A DNA stretch of 64,000 bases from Dermatophilaceae bacterium Soc4.6 (GCA_039889245.1 JAZGVH010000002.1:4154001-4218000); one strand, 5' to 3'; shown: positions 35,328 to 46,050, numbered from the stretch's first letter. Numbers and translations are program-made. The notes: a model not told the origin generated them from the sequence alone.

Positions 35328-37130
35328 GTGACGATCCGACGAAGCAAGTGTGCGTGGGCTGCCGCAGCAGCGATGGGGCTTGGGCTGATCGCCCCGCAAC
35401 TGAGCACCACCGCGGCCAGCGCGACCAGTCCAGGCTCGGGCTCTGGCGCAACGCAAGAATTCGGGCCCGGTATCCCAGGCGATGGAGCTGGTTCGGGCGG
35501 CACCACCCACCGCAGCAAAGCTGTCCACGGGGGGAGGCACACCAGCCCAACGGCGACGCTGGTGGTCGACGGCGCGTCCCCCGGACGTGCGCAGAGCTTC
35601 GACGGGATCAACTTCTATCAGCAGAGGTACCTCGCTGACCTTGGCAACCAGTTCTCGGTGGAGCCTCCGGATCAGGGCCTGTCGGTTGGTCCGACCTCAG
35701 TGCTGGAGTCGGTCAACGACACGATCAGCACCTACTCGAAGGCCGGGACGGTGCTATCGGGTCCTACCAGTCTGAACCGGTTCTACGGCTACGCCTCCGC
35801 CATTGACAGGATGACCGGAAAAGTGGGCCCGTTCGTGACCGACCCCGTGTCGTACTTCGACAAGGACACCCAGCGCTTCTACCACCTGGTCTTGACCCTG
35901 GACGTCGATCAGTCGGGGAACTTTACAGGCAAGAACCACCTGGACCTCGCGGTCAGCCGATCCAGCACCCCGTCAACGGCTTACGCGGACTGGTTGCACT
36001 ACACCTTCGACGTCACCCAGGACGGCAACAGCAGCGACGGCATCAACCTCGGTGACTACCCCCACATCGGCGCAGACGCTAATGGCTTCTACATCACGAC
36101 CAACTCCTACTCATTTTTCGGGACCACGTTCGGTGGGGCCGAGCTCTACGCCTTCTCAAAGAGGCAGCTCGCCGACCCCACCAATGACGGCAAACTCGCG
36201 CCGGTGCGCATCCTGGGTGCGACCGCTCAGGGAAAACCCAGCTTCGGCCTGGCCCCGGCCACCAGCCCGGCTGGGCAGTACGACCGCTCGGCTGGAGGCA
36301 CCGAGTACTTCCTGTCGTCGCAGGCAACTCCGGAGGCCGGCAACAAGAACGGCTTCGACCAGCGGATCAATACCTGGGCGCTCGTCAACACCGCCTCGCT
36401 AGACACCGCAACGCCCAACCTGAGCCTGCGGCAGGACGGTGTCACCGTGGACCGATACGGCATCCCGCCCCTGTCGGACCAGAAGCAGGCCGCACCCAAC
36501 ACGCTCCCGCTGGGAGACAAGTTGGGGGAACCGCAGGGCAATCTGGACTCCAGCGACAGCAGGATGATGCAGACGGTCTATGCGGGCGGCAAGCTCTACG
36601 GCGCCCTGGACACAGTAGTGAACGTCGGGGGTCAGGACAAGGCCGGCGTCGCCTACTACGTTGTGCAACCAAGTAACAACGCCAGCGGGAAGCTCAAGAC
36701 CTCTCTGGTAAAGCAGGGCCAATTTGGTGTGGCCGGCAACAACGTCACATACCCGACGTTCGGAGTGACTGATGCTGGCAAGGGCATCTTGGCGATGACT
36801 CTGACCGGCGCCGACTACTTCCCCTCCTCGGCGTACGTCACGGTAGACGCAGCGTCACTGAACCCGAGCCCGGTACACCTGGCTCAGGCCGGGGTCGGGC
36901 CGCAGGATGGCTTCAGCGAGTACGCCGCGTTTGCCGCAGATGGAGTGCACCCCCGGCCCCGCTGGGGTGACTACGGCGCGACCGCGTTCGATGGCACCGG
37001 CCTGTGGATGGCGAACGAGTACATCGGTCAGACCTGCACTGATCAGCAGTACGCGGCCGACCCCACGTGCGGGATGACGCGTGGCGTCCTGGGCAACTGG
37101 GACACCAGGATCAGCCAAATCATTCCCTGA
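35328..37130 (+). CDS. Large secreted protein of unknown function
   Basis: A 600-residue protein from GTG 35328, with GAGGAG at good spacing. The N-terminus is a signal peptide (RRSKCAWAAAAAMGLGLIAPQ then ASA). A Gly/Ser-rich linker follows. The rest is one long beta-rich region: WLHYTFDVTQDGNSSDGINLGDYPHIGADANGFYIT and GGKLYGALDTVVN suggest propeller-like blades. It ends with WGDYGATAFDGTGLWMANEYIGQ and a four-residue-spaced Cys pair. I do not recognise the family. It is transcribed divergently from the S53 gene. An extracellular sugar- or protein-binding role is possible but unsupported. Confidence 0.75.
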   Translation: MTIRRSKCAWAAAAAMGLGLIAPQLSTTAASATSPGSGSGATQEFGPGIPGDGAGSGGTTHRSKAVHGGRHTSPTATLVVDGASPGRAQSFDGINFYQQRYLADLGNQFSVEPPDQGLSVGPTSVLESVNDTISTYSKAGTVLSGPTSLNRFYGYASAIDRMTGKVGPFVTDPVSYFDKDTQRFYHLVLTLDVDQSGNFTGKNHLDLAVSRSSTPSTAYADWLHYTFDVTQDGNSSDGINLGDYPHIGADANGFYITTNSYSFFGTTFGGAELYAFSKRQLADPTNDGKLAPVRILGATAQGKPSFGLAPATSPAGQYDRSAGGTEYFLSSQATPEAGNKNGFDQRINTWALVNTASLDTATPNLSLRQDGVTVDRYGIPPLSDQKQAAPNTLPLGDKLGEPQGNLDSSDSRMMQTVYAGGKLYGALDTVVNVGGQDKAGVAYYVVQPSNNASGKLKTSLVKQGQFGVAGNNVTYPTFGVTDAGKGILAMTLTGADYFPSSAYVTVDAASLNPSPVHLAQAGVGPQDGFSEYAAFAADGVHPRPRWGDYGATAFDGTGLWMANEYIGQTCTDQQYAADPTCGMTRGVLGNWDTRISQIIP

Positions 37131-37147
37131 TCAGCCCGCACGTCGGC

Positions 37148-37171
37148 GGCCGGTCCCCGCGGGGACCGGCC
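37148..37171 (+). terminator. GC palindrome after the secreted protein gene
   Basis: A perfect 24-nt palindrome (GGCCGGTCCCCG and its complement), 17 nt after the stop codon. The absence of a loop in the linear sequence would leave a 4-nt loop in RNA. No T tract. Confidence 0.6.
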
Positions 37172-37619
37172 GTCGACTCATGCTGCGGTCGCCCTGCAGG
37201 TAAACATCCTAAGAAGTCGCCATCCTATCGGGCGGGCGCGCAAACCACCGACTAGTTACGCTAGGCGGGGTGGCACTACCAACCGGGTAACGAACCTGGT
37301 GCTGCCCCGTCACCGAGCTGGTTAACAGACTCACGTCAGCAAGTTGGCTTCGCGTACGCATACACCCCGGTGCGTCACGGCACGAAGCGATACGTCAGTC
37401 TCTTGGGGCTTACCGCCATTTATCACGGGTCCGACCTGCGTTCATACGTGCGTCTCCGCATCCCTGCGTGTCAGGGTGAGTTGAGTCCAGTGGTTCACAG
37501 CAAGTCCGCCCCGCAGGGTGAGATCCAGGATCGATGACCCGATGAGTAGTTCTGTTCTGTCCAGCTCGATGTCCGTCGCCCCGGTCGTGCCGGTCGTGCC
37601 GGTCGTCGATGATGAGGGG
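37172..37619. other. Intergenic region, no gene recognised
   Basis: About 450 nt of somewhat lower GC between the terminator and the transposase fragment. Short frames only. A CGTGCCGGT repeat occurs near 37585. Confidence 0.35.
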
Positions 37620-37811
37620 ATGAGTGGTTCCTCTCCTCGTGCCGGTGGTCCGTCGCGCCGGCGCTCGTTCAATCTGTCCGAGAAGCGTGAGCACCTGGCT
37701 GCGTACGAAGCGGCGTGCGCGAAGGCCGAGGGCGGGGCGTACCTGCGCCGGCACGGGCTGTACTCGTCGCTGATCTTCGAGTGGCGCCGGCTACGAGATG
37801 CCGGCCTATGA
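37620..37811 (+). pseudogene. IS3-like transposase OrfA fragment
   Basis: RRSFNLSEKREHLAAYEAACAKAEGGAYLRRHGLYSSLIFEWRRLRDAG matches the helix-turn-helix region of IS3-type OrfA proteins. It runs straight into the oxidoreductase fragment and stops at 37809-37811. No OrfB is present here. A similar, worse-damaged OrfA relic lies at 61.4 kb. Confidence 0.65.
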
Positions 37812-38193
37812 CGCCATCGATGCCCACTTCGTGCACGGCCCGGGAGTTCCAGCCATGAACTCGACCATGCACATCTACCCGATCAACGGGGCCTGCCACG
37901 ACGTCGTGGACGATGACACAGCGTTCGGGCACCGGGATGCCTGCTTCGCGACAGTGATCGCCGGCATGTGGCCCGATCCCGCCGATAACGAGGCGAACAC
38001 CAAGTGGGTGAAGGACTACTACGCGGCCATCGCCCCGCACTCAGCGGCCGGTGGCTACATCAACTTCGCCGCCGCCGACGACCAAGCACGAGTCCCGGAC
38101 AACTACGGCACCAACTACGAGCGGCTGCGTGAGGTGAAGCGCACGTACGACCCGCAGAACCTGTTCCACCTCAACCAGAACATCGTCCCGTAG
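37798..38193 (+). pseudogene. FAD-linked oxidoreductase, berberine-bridge-enzyme-like C-terminal fragment
   Basis: The C-terminal BBE domain of a vanillyl-alcohol-oxidase-fold enzyme: WVKDYYAAIAPHSAAGGYINFAAADDQ then YERLREVKRTYDPQNLFHLNQNIVP, the usual end. The whole FAD-binding domain is missing. The fragment begins at the junction with the transposase remnant, so the insertion or a linked deletion removed its 5' part. Confidence 0.75.
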
Positions 38194-38456
38194 GAAGCTC
38201 CTGCCGATTGCCCCGCCACCGATCGGGGCATTCAGCGCATGCGCCCGGCGCGTCCATCAAGTATCTGATCTCCTCGATCGGCCCTACGCCGGTGGTGCAG
38301 TCACCTACGACACCCGACACCACAGAGAAGAGAAACATGTCGCAGAACCGTGCGCTGTCGGGTGCACCGCCTGGCTCAGTTCTAGTCAAGGAACGATTAC
38401 CGGCGAAGCAGCAACTCCCAGGCGGTGGAGCTCTGGTGAGCGCTGTCGGGGCAGGT

Positions 38457-41311
38457 CTACAGGAGTGCCAGCTCGGCTGCGGAGGAGCCGTGGCCGCTCG
38501 TCGCGGCGGTGGCGAGCGCCGCGCTCAGGTCCGGCGCCCCCGCGACGGCGTGACCGCGGGCGGCGAGCCGGCAGGCCGCGAGCCGCGCCTCGAAGTGGGC
38601 GAGTGCGGGCCCCTCGGCGAGCGCGGCGGCGGCCTGCGTGCCGGCCTCGTCGAGCGCGCCGCGGTCGATGAGCACCATCGCGAGCTGGGCGTGCGCCCAG
38701 GACGCGAACAGCCGCACCTGCCCGCTCAGGACGAGGGAGGTGCGGAAGGCGTCCTCCGCGTGCGCGAGGTCGGCGCCGGCGCGCAGCGCTAGGCCCTGAG
38801 CCCGCACCGCCGTCGCGGTCCAGCCGCGGTGACCGAGGCGCTCGGCGATGGCCCGCGCCGCACCGGCGTCGTCGAGTGCTTCGTCCAGGCGCCCGACGGC
38901 GGTCAGGGCCTCGCTGCGGTGCCACAGGGCGAAGGCCTCGCCGTCGGCGTGCCCGAGGGAGCGGGCCAGGTCCAGGGCTTCCTCCGTCCGGTGAAGTCCC
39001 TCCAGCGCCCGGCCCGCGAACACGAGCGCATGACCCCCGGTAGAGCGCGGGACCACCGCGCGCAGCAGGTCGCCGACGTCTAGGGCGAGGGCGGCGACGC
39101 GGTCGAACGCGACGATCGCGCCGGTCACGTCGCCGTCCATGAACTGCCGCATCGCCATGCCGTCGAGGACGTCGGCCACACCGCGGCTGTTACCCACCTG
39201 CTCGAATAGCCGCAGGGCCTCGGAGAAGCGCTGCTCCGCGCGGGAGGAGCGGTCGCTGTTCATGTCGACGAGCGCTGCGGCGCAGAGTCCGTCGGCGCGG
39301 GTTGCCGGGTCGGTCCCGGCCTCGGCCAGGGCCAGCTCGGCCAGGGCGGACGCGCGCTCCATGTCGTCCGCCCCGGACGCGAGCCGCGACTGGCGGGCCA
39401 GCAGCCGAGAACGCGCGACGCGGCGGGCGCGAGGACGAGCGCGGCGCGCAGGTCCTCGCGCGCCAGCGCGGGCCGGCCCTGACGGACGTGGGTCTCGGCC
39501 CGGACCTCGAGTAGCGCTAGGCGCGCCGGGGCTTCGGGTCCGAGCGCCAACCCCTCGTCGGCCAGGCTCGCCGCCTCGTCGTGGGCGAACGCGCGTAGCT
39601 GCTCGTCGGCCGCGTGCGCGAAGGCCGCGCAGGCGGCCGCGACGTCTCCGGAGCCGGCCAGGTGCCGTGCACGCGCATCGGCCCGCGTGACGGTCGGCGC
39701 CAGCAGCGCGTGCAGGCGCGCGCGGGACGCCTCGTCGAGCTGGTCCCGCAGCGTCTCGGCCACGACGTCGTGGGCTGGCGCGAAGCCCTGCGGGTCACCG
39801 CGGACCAGGCCCGCGCCCGAGAGGTCGACCAGGGCGGAAAGCACCGCGGCCATCGGCTGTCCGGTGGCCGCGGCGAGCAGTGAGGCCGGCGTGGGCCGGC
39901 CCAACAGGGCGAGCAGGGAAAGCAGTTCCTGAGCCGTGGCCGACGACCGCTCGGCCCGAATCAGCACGGCCCGGCGCTGTCCCGCTTGCGCTGCCGTGCG
40001 CGCACGCGCCACCAGGTCGCTGCCGCCTACCAGCCAGCGGTCCGCCTCGGCGACGGCCCCGAGCGCGCGCACGGCCGCCAGCACGGCGAACGGGGTCCCG
40101 TCGGTCTCGGCCGCCAGAACGTCGGCGACCTCGTCGGGCTGGACCAACCGGCGCACGGCCGGCGAGTCGAGCGCGTCCACGGCGACGGCGCTCGCCCGCT
40201 CCGCCGTGTCGGCGAGCAAGGCAGCCACCGGAGAGGTGCGCAGGACCTCCTCTGGCCGGTAGGCGAACAAAACCGCCCGGGCCGAGCCACGATCGATGAC
40301 AAGGCGCAGCAGGTCGAGGCTGCTCGCGTCGGCCCACTGCAGGTCGTCGACGACCACGACGTGACCGGCGAGCAGGGCCGCGGCGCCCTGCAGCACGAGC
40401 GCGCGCCAGCTCTGCGGGTCGACGCCCACGGGCTCGTGGTCCTCAACCAGCGCCTTGAGGGCGACCCGGGCGCGCTGCGGCAGTCCGTCGAGTTCGGCGG
40501 CGTTCAGCAGGGCGCGCGCGAGGCTCCACGGGACGTCGCGCTCGGGGAGCACGGCGCGGGCGCAGACGAGCGGCTCACGCAGCCTGGTGGTCACCTCGGC
40601 CAGTAGCCGTGACTTCCCCGAGCCTGATCGGCCAGCGACCACGGTCAGCGGGTCTAGGCGGCACAGGGCGGTGAGCTCGCGGTCGCGGCCCACGAAGGCG
40701 CCCGCGCCCGACTCGACCGCGGGCTCAGCGCTCCCGCGCAGCAGCCGCTCGAGCACCGCGGCGGCTTCGTGGGAGGGGTCGACGCCGAGCTCCTCGGCCA
40801 GCGCCGTGCGCAACCGGGCGTAGGCGGCCAGCGCCGCGGCCTGGTCACCGGAGGCGGCCAGCGCCCGGACGAGCAGCAGGTGCGCCGCCTCCCGGAGCGG
40901 GGCCAGCGCGACGGCACGAGCGGCAAGGTCCGCCGCGTGCCGCACCGACCCGCCAGCCAGGGCGGCGACCGCGGCGAGCTCCAGCGCGTCCTGGTGGAGC
41001 CGAATGAGGCGGTCCCGCACCGGCTGCGCCCACGTTTCGTAGGCGTCGTCGGGCAGGGGGTCTCCGCGCCACAGCTGCAGAGCCGCCTCGCCGTCGCCCG
41101 CGGTCACCAGGTCCTCGAAGCGCTCGGCGTCGACCGCCACCGACGGGCCCAGTCGGTAGCCGCGGCCCGTCTTCTCGACCGCACCGGGCAGGGCCTTGCG
41201 CGCCCGGTTGACGAGGACGTTGAGGTTCGCGTCCGGGTCGGCGGGGGCGTCACCCGAGGTGCAAGGGAAGGATTGATCTCGCATCCGGACCGCCATCATG
41301 TCCGTCCACAT
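38457..41311 (-). pseudogene. BTAD/AfsR-type regulator with ATPase and TPR domains, N-truncated and frameshifted
   Basis: From about 41265 the frame reads DPDANLNVLVNRARKALPG (end of the winged helix), a bacterial transcriptional activation domain, then an AAA/NB-ARC-like ATPase with Walker A AGRSGSGKS and Walker B HVVVVDDLQWAD. TPR-like helices follow. The first ~60 residues of the DNA-binding domain are replaced by unrelated sequence (41265-41311). Near 39400 the reading moves to another frame (MERASALAELALAEAG onward) and runs to 38457. Truncation plus frameshift indicate loss of function. It is antiparallel to the aldo/keto reductase gene. Confidence 0.75.
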
Positions 41312-41449
41312 CGACCGGTTTCAGGAGTGGTTCCGTCCGGTCGGCAGAGACCCGGCGCTCGTTGGTTTTCGCCGCGTCCTGGCCCGGAGAGCCAAGTCCT
41401 TGGCCGTCCCCGGACCGGCTAGGCGAATGGGCGAAAGGTTGGCGCATCT

Positions 41450-42400
41450 ATGCAGTACGTTCCACTGAGTGACACCGGTGTATTGGTAAGCGCCGCATGC
41501 CTCGGCACAGACTATTACGGCAGTCGAACTTCATCCACCGTCGCTTACGCGCTCTTAGACTGCTTTGCCGAGGCGGGTGGCACCTTCATTGACACCTCCA
41601 ACGTGTATGCGTGTTGGATCCCCGGATTCCACGGCGGGGAGAGTGAGACAACAATTGGCAGTTGGATGGCCGCCCGGCAGAATCGTGCCCGAATGTTCAT
41701 TGGAACCAAGATTGGAGGGCAGTTCCCAGGAACAGCGGGCGGATTGCGAGCAGCCGAAATCGAACAGGAATGCGAACGCAGCTTGAAACGGCTCCAGACG
41801 GACGCGATTGATCTCTACTACGCTCACATCGACGATCGCCAAACGCCTATGGAGGAGATCCTCGAAGCCTTCCACCGCCTTGTTCAAGCAGGAAAAGTTC
41901 GGTTCATTGGCGCAAGCAACTGGTTCACGTGGCGACTTGCAGAGGCGGGCCTGCTGAGCGATATCCACGGTTGGACACGCCACGCTGCCTTGGAGTTCCG
42001 CCATACCTATCTCAGGCCAAATCCACATGCGGACTTTGACCCGCAGGTCGCCGCAGATGCGCAGCTTCTGGACTATTGCCGAACGTCCAACGTCACCCTG
42101 CTCGCCTACTCCATTCTCTTGAATGGTGCATACACGCGCCCGGATCGCCCGCTTCCAACTGAGTATCTCGGACCTGACAGCGAGGCTCGGCTCAGCACCT
42201 TACGTGCCGTTGCGCGCGAAACTGAGTCGTCACCAAACCAAGTCGTCATCGCGTGGTTGCGCCAGGGCAATCCATCCATTCTGCCCATCATCGGCGGAAG
42301 CACGACAAGGCAAATCACGGAAAATCTGCATGCGTTGACGCTGGTGATGACCACAGAGCAGATGGCGCGATTGGATCAGGCTGGGATACAACAGGATTGA
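41450..42400 (+). CDS. Aldo/keto reductase, atypically low GC
   Basis: A 316-residue AKR. FIDTSNVYACW holds the Asp and Tyr of the tetrad, IGTKIGG the Lys and LYYAHIDDR the His. IGASNWFTW and IIGGSTTRQITENL match the NADPH site. Its codons use A/T at third positions far more than the neighbours (for example TTA, ATT, GAA), so recent transfer from a lower-GC donor is likely (inference). It begins just after the broken BTAD regulator gene, which reads away from it. Confidence 0.85.
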   Translation: MQYVPLSDTGVLVSAACLGTDYYGSRTSSTVAYALLDCFAEAGGTFIDTSNVYACWIPGFHGGESETTIGSWMAARQNRARMFIGTKIGGQFPGTAGGLRAAEIEQECERSLKRLQTDAIDLYYAHIDDRQTPMEEILEAFHRLVQAGKVRFIGASNWFTWRLAEAGLLSDIHGWTRHAALEFRHTYLRPNPHADFDPQVAADAQLLDYCRTSNVTLLAYSILLNGAYTRPDRPLPTEYLGPDSEARLSTLRAVARETESSPNQVVIAWLRQGNPSILPIIGGSTTRQITENLHALTLVMTTEQMARLDQAGIQQD

Positions 42401-42808
42401 AGGTCGAACTCCTTTGGTTCAACATGGAGTGTTGTCGGCGCAGTGCAGCACTACTGAGAGCCACGCACCATGAGACCTGAGGAATCACCGGCCACTGTCC
42501 TGCTAGCCAAGTAGCAAGCGTTCATTCTTCGATCGTCAGCGATGGCCATCGCGAGAGTCCTTTGTGAGTTCCTTGGCGGGTTCTCACGAATCCTTCCGCG
42601 GTAGCTCCTTTACATCCGGCACCGAGACACGGGCCTGGAAGATCAGGAGCCCGAACTACACCACCACAGGGGACTCACCCCACAAGCGGGTCAACTCCAT
42701 CAGCGGCGCAACAGTCAGACCCGTCTGCGTGTGGACGGCGACCGCGCGAGGCGTTATTATTACCTGATCCGCCACGCAGGACCGCGTGATCGACCGTCGG
42801 AGGCCGCG
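42401..42808. other. Intergenic region, no gene recognised
   Basis: About 400 nt between the aldo/keto reductase and the hydrolase. Only short frames; no hairpin or RNA signature was noticed. TTATTATTA-like AT-rich bases near 42750-42760 could be part of the hydrolase promoter. Confidence 0.35.
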
Positions 42809-43636
42809 ATGACACTTCTAGAGGTCAACGGGACGTCGCTATTCTTCGAGCTGCGCGGCCAAGGACCGCCGTTGCTGATGATCCCAGGATCGCCTGGAGA
42901 CAGCGGCCACCTCGTCCCGGTCGCCGAGCTGCTTGCCGACGAGTTCACGGTGGTCACCTACGACCGGCGCGGCAACTCCCGCAGTCCACGGCCGCCACGC
43001 TGGACCAGCACCAGCACGCGGGAACAGGCCGACGACGCCGCCGCACTGCTGCAGGCGTTAAACCTGGCACCTGCGGCAGCGTTCGGTATCAGCTCAGGAA
43101 GCGGCATTCTCGCCGAGCTGATGTTGCGTCGACCCGAGCTGCTGACTGGTGCGGTGTTTCACGAACCGGGCTTCATTGAGGTGACGTCCGACCCGGACGC
43201 AGCAATCGCGGTCATGGATGCCAGCTTCGACGAGGGCATGAAGCGAGGAGGTCCGAAGGCGGCGCTGGAGACCTTCGCGCGGCTGATGATCGGCGCCGAA
43301 ATCTGGGACGCCATGGACCCGTCGGTAAGGGATCGCCTCGTCAGCAACGTCGACGTCTTCTTCGAGGTCGAGGGTAAAAGCGAAGACTATCTTCCCACCC
43401 GCGATGCGCTGCGCCAGGTCCGACTGCCGTGTGTCGTCCTCGCTGGACAGGACAACCGCCCGCCGGACGCGCTGCTGCACTTCTTCTACGAGGCGTCGCA
43501 GTGGCTGGCGGACGCGCTGGGAGTGCCCGTAACGGAGGTGCCGGGTGCACACGCCGCGCACGCGAGTCACCCCGAGGCCTTCGCCGCCGCTCTGCGCGAC
43601 GCGCTCCGAGGCTTCGGCCAACACTCGCAGTCCTGA
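42809..43636 (+). CDS. Alpha/beta-fold hydrolase
   Basis: A 275-residue alpha/beta hydrolase. The nucleophile elbow is FGISSGSG (GxSxG). The oxyanion region is LLMIPGSPGDSGHL. The acid is probably the Asp in VLAGQDNRPPD and the histidine in AHAAHASHPE. ATG 42809 follows CGGAGG; an in-frame start at 42731 is less likely. Substrate unknown. Confidence 0.85.
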   Translation: MTLLEVNGTSLFFELRGQGPPLLMIPGSPGDSGHLVPVAELLADEFTVVTYDRRGNSRSPRPPRWTSTSTREQADDAAALLQALNLAPAAAFGISSGSGILAELMLRRPELLTGAVFHEPGFIEVTSDPDAAIAVMDASFDEGMKRGGPKAALETFARLMIGAEIWDAMDPSVRDRLVSNVDVFFEVEGKSEDYLPTRDALRQVRLPCVVLAGQDNRPPDALLHFFYEASQWLADALGVPVTEVPGAHAAHASHPEAFAAALRDALRGFGQHSQS

Positions 43637-43766
43637 GCGGCTCGCCGACTCCCGGCTGTGTTGGGCGGTCACCCACAAGCCCGTGCCACCTTCCCTTTCA
43701 CCAACGATGCCGTTACAGTTCGTGCCGATGGCACGGCAGGTCGGGACAATTCGAAGGAGGACCCCG

Positions 43767-44168
43767 ATGGACACCACGAAGACGACCAATAGCGTGACGA
43801 ATGACGTGGCCGCCACGCACAGCCGCTGGTGGAACGCGCTCTTAGCTGGGGACGCTGTTGCGCTGGAGGCCTTCCTCGCAGACGACATGACACTCCACAG
43901 TCCTTTCGGCACGACTCAGAACAAGGCAGGGGAGGTCGAGGCCCTCCGTTCGGGTTCGGTGCACTACACATCAATCAAGGACGAGGAGCCAGTCATTCGG
44001 CGGCACGGCCAGACGGGGATCGTGACGGGCCGGGCCGACATTGAGTTTCAGGCGGGAGGCCAAGCGGGGCAGGCGCGGGTGTACTACACGGCTGTGTACG
44101 GATGGACCGACCCAAACTGGCACATGCTCGCATGGCAGTCGACGCTCCGTGCTGAGGAACAGGACTGA
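43767..44168 (+). CDS. SnoaL-like / DUF4440-type NTF2-fold protein
   Basis: A 133-residue cone-shaped NTF2-like protein: WWNALLAGDAVALEAFLADDMTLHSPFG, then a central strand IVTGRADIEF and a final WHMLAWQSTLR. Such proteins are small enzymes or binding proteins. ATG 43767 follows AAGGAGG. It follows the hydrolase by 130 nt and may share its transcript. Confidence 0.75.
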   Translation: MDTTKTTNSVTNDVAATHSRWWNALLAGDAVALEAFLADDMTLHSPFGTTQNKAGEVEALRSGSVHYTSIKDEEPVIRRHGQTGIVTGRADIEFQAGGQAGQARVYYTAVYGWTDPNWHMLAWQSTLRAEEQD

Positions 44169-44546
44169 TGCTTGATCAAGCTCCGAGTCAGGTTGGGGTG
44201 CATGCGGTGGTCGACACCGAGCAGCCACTGGGGCGTCGGGCGAACTGGCGTGTGCTCGCATAACCGACCTCAAGTCGGTGTGGGTCGGTTAGTCGGTCGC
44301 CTTCGTGGGCTAGCGCCAGCCGTAGCCGAACCACCAGAGACGGTGGTTTTTCACAACTGGCGCGCGGCTTGGCGGTGAAGTGACGCACCCTAAGCAGGGC
44401 GCCCGTTGCGCTCCTCTCCTACGACCCATTCGACGAATTGAGGGACGTGCCACTGTCGTTGTAGGGGCGGCACCTGGGCGTTAGATCGTAGGTGATCGTT
44501 TAGGGATCTGGCAGCGTGCTGAACGCTGGGGAGTGACAGCACGTTC
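44169..44546. other. Intergenic region up to the IS1380 element
   Basis: About 380 nt without a credible gene. ACCGAC (44263-44268) and GTCGGT (44274-44279) form a short hairpin about 95 nt after the SnoaL-like gene. Confidence 0.35.
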
Positions 44547-44697
44547 AGCCCGTATCCACCGACGTTGATTTCCGGGGCCGTGGGCTGACGCGCTGAGCGG
44601 GGTGATTGCTCGCTTTGGGGGTGAGGGCGTGGTGGAGCCGCCGGTGTGTCCGGCTCTTCCACGTGGGGTCGTTCCTCGGGGCCTGGTGGCGGGGCGG

Positions 44698-46050
44698 TCA
44701 GGAGGTGGCGGTGGCCCAGAGGTTGTCCCACGCGTGGGCCCAGGGCCAGTTCGTCGGCAGGTGCAGCGTCAGCCGTCGGGCCGAGGACGCGACCCGGGCG
44801 GGGACCGTGACCAAGTGGGTGCGCAGCGTCGACCATCGGGCCTTCGCGTGGCGGGCCGAGGCGGCCACGCCCGCAGCGCGCAGGAGGTTGAACGCGAGGC
44901 ACGCCAGGGCCAGCCAGGCCGCGTTGGCGTCGAACTTCCCGGACGGGGCGTGGGCCAGGGCCCCGCTCTTGAGCTCGGCGATGACCTGCTCGACGATCGC
45001 GTGGTCACGGTGGGTCTCGTCCGCGTCGACCACGTTCAGGGTCGAGTTCGTGACGAACCCGTGGTGACGCCAGGTCGGGAACAGCTCGTCCTGACCCGCG
45101 GCCGCGGCCGTGTTGTTCAGGCGCTCGACCCGGCGGACCACGAGCCGGCACGGGACCTGCTGCGCCTTCTTGGCCGACGTGAACGCGGTGAACCAGGTCT
45201 CGGCGACCTGCGCTTCGGAGATCCACCGCTTCTCGTCCTGATCCCAGATCGCCCTCGGGTACTTGATCGTGGTCCACGCTTCCTCGGGGATGGCGTCGAT
45301 CGCCTTCACGACTGCGGAGTTGCGGCGGACGGTGACGGAGAACCAGGCCTTGGCCCGGATCGCGGCGGTGATGAGGTCGCGGCGGTAGTACCCGGAGTCG
45401 GCTCGGACCATGACCTGCCCTCCAACGCCGGCCCGGCGGGCGGTCGCGATCGCGTCCCCGACCAGCTTCGACCCGCCCTTGCCCGAGATCGTGTTGCCCT
45501 TCCGCAGCCGCGAGGCCGCGATGAGCGGGGCGCAGGTCGGCGAGGACAGGACCGCGAGCTGCGCGTTCAACCCCTTGACGCCGGAGTACCCGTACGCGAC
45601 GCCTTGCTTCTTGTAGCCGTGGACCTCGCGGATCGTGTCGTCGATGTCGATAAACGCCATGGCCTCGGTCCCGGCCAGCAGCCGCGGCACGACACCCGTC
45701 AACCCGGCCAGCACCTGGGAGAAGACCGCGTCGAGCTGCCGGACGTGCCCGAAGGTGAAGGCGCGCAGGAACGTCCCGACCGTTGACGGCGCCCGCACCC
45801 CGGTCAGGACCTTGGCCATCGCGCCGTGGCGCAGCACGTCGAGGTCATCGATCGAGTCGGCGCCGGCGATCATGCCCGCGACCACGCACCCGGCCTTGGT
45901 GCCGGCGTTCGGGGAGGGCACCGTCAACCGGTTCTCCAGGAGCTGCTGCAGCCCGGCCCGTTCGGCCAACCGCATGACCGGGACCAGACCCGCCGCACCG
46001 ATCAGGTTGGGGTCATCGAACGAGGCGGAGATGTTGTGGCAGGCTTGCAT
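44698..46050 (-). CDS. IS1380-family transposase
   Basis: A 450-residue DDE transposase from ATG 46050. The DDE regions are visible: FIDIDDTIREVHG (first Asp), MVRADSGYYRR (second Asp) and HAIVEQVIAELKSGALAH (Glu). The C-terminal ACLAFNLLRAAGVAASARHAKARWSTLRTHL is typical of the family. An upstream in-frame start at 46149 lies beyond the GAAGGGG ribosome site and is less likely. Confidence 0.9.
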   Translation of the reverse strand: MQACHNISASFDDPNLIGAAGLVPVMRLAERAGLQQLLENRLTVPSPNAGTKAGCVVAGMIAGADSIDDLDVLRHGAMAKVLTGVRAPSTVGTFLRAFTFGHVRQLDAVFSQVLAGLTGVVPRLLAGTEAMAFIDIDDTIREVHGYKKQGVAYGYSGVKGLNAQLAVLSSPTCAPLIAASRLRKGNTISGKGGSKLVGDAIATARRAGVGGQVMVRADSGYYRRDLITAAIRAKAWFSVTVRRNSAVVKAIDAIPEEAWTTIKYPRAIWDQDEKRWISEAQVAETWFTAFTSAKKAQQVPCRLVVRRVERLNNTAAAAGQDELFPTWRHHGFVTNSTLNVVDADETHRDHAIVEQVIAELKSGALAHAPSGKFDANAAWLALACLAFNLLRAAGVAASARHAKARWSTLRTHLVTVPARVASSARRLTLHLPTNWPWAHAWDNLWATATS

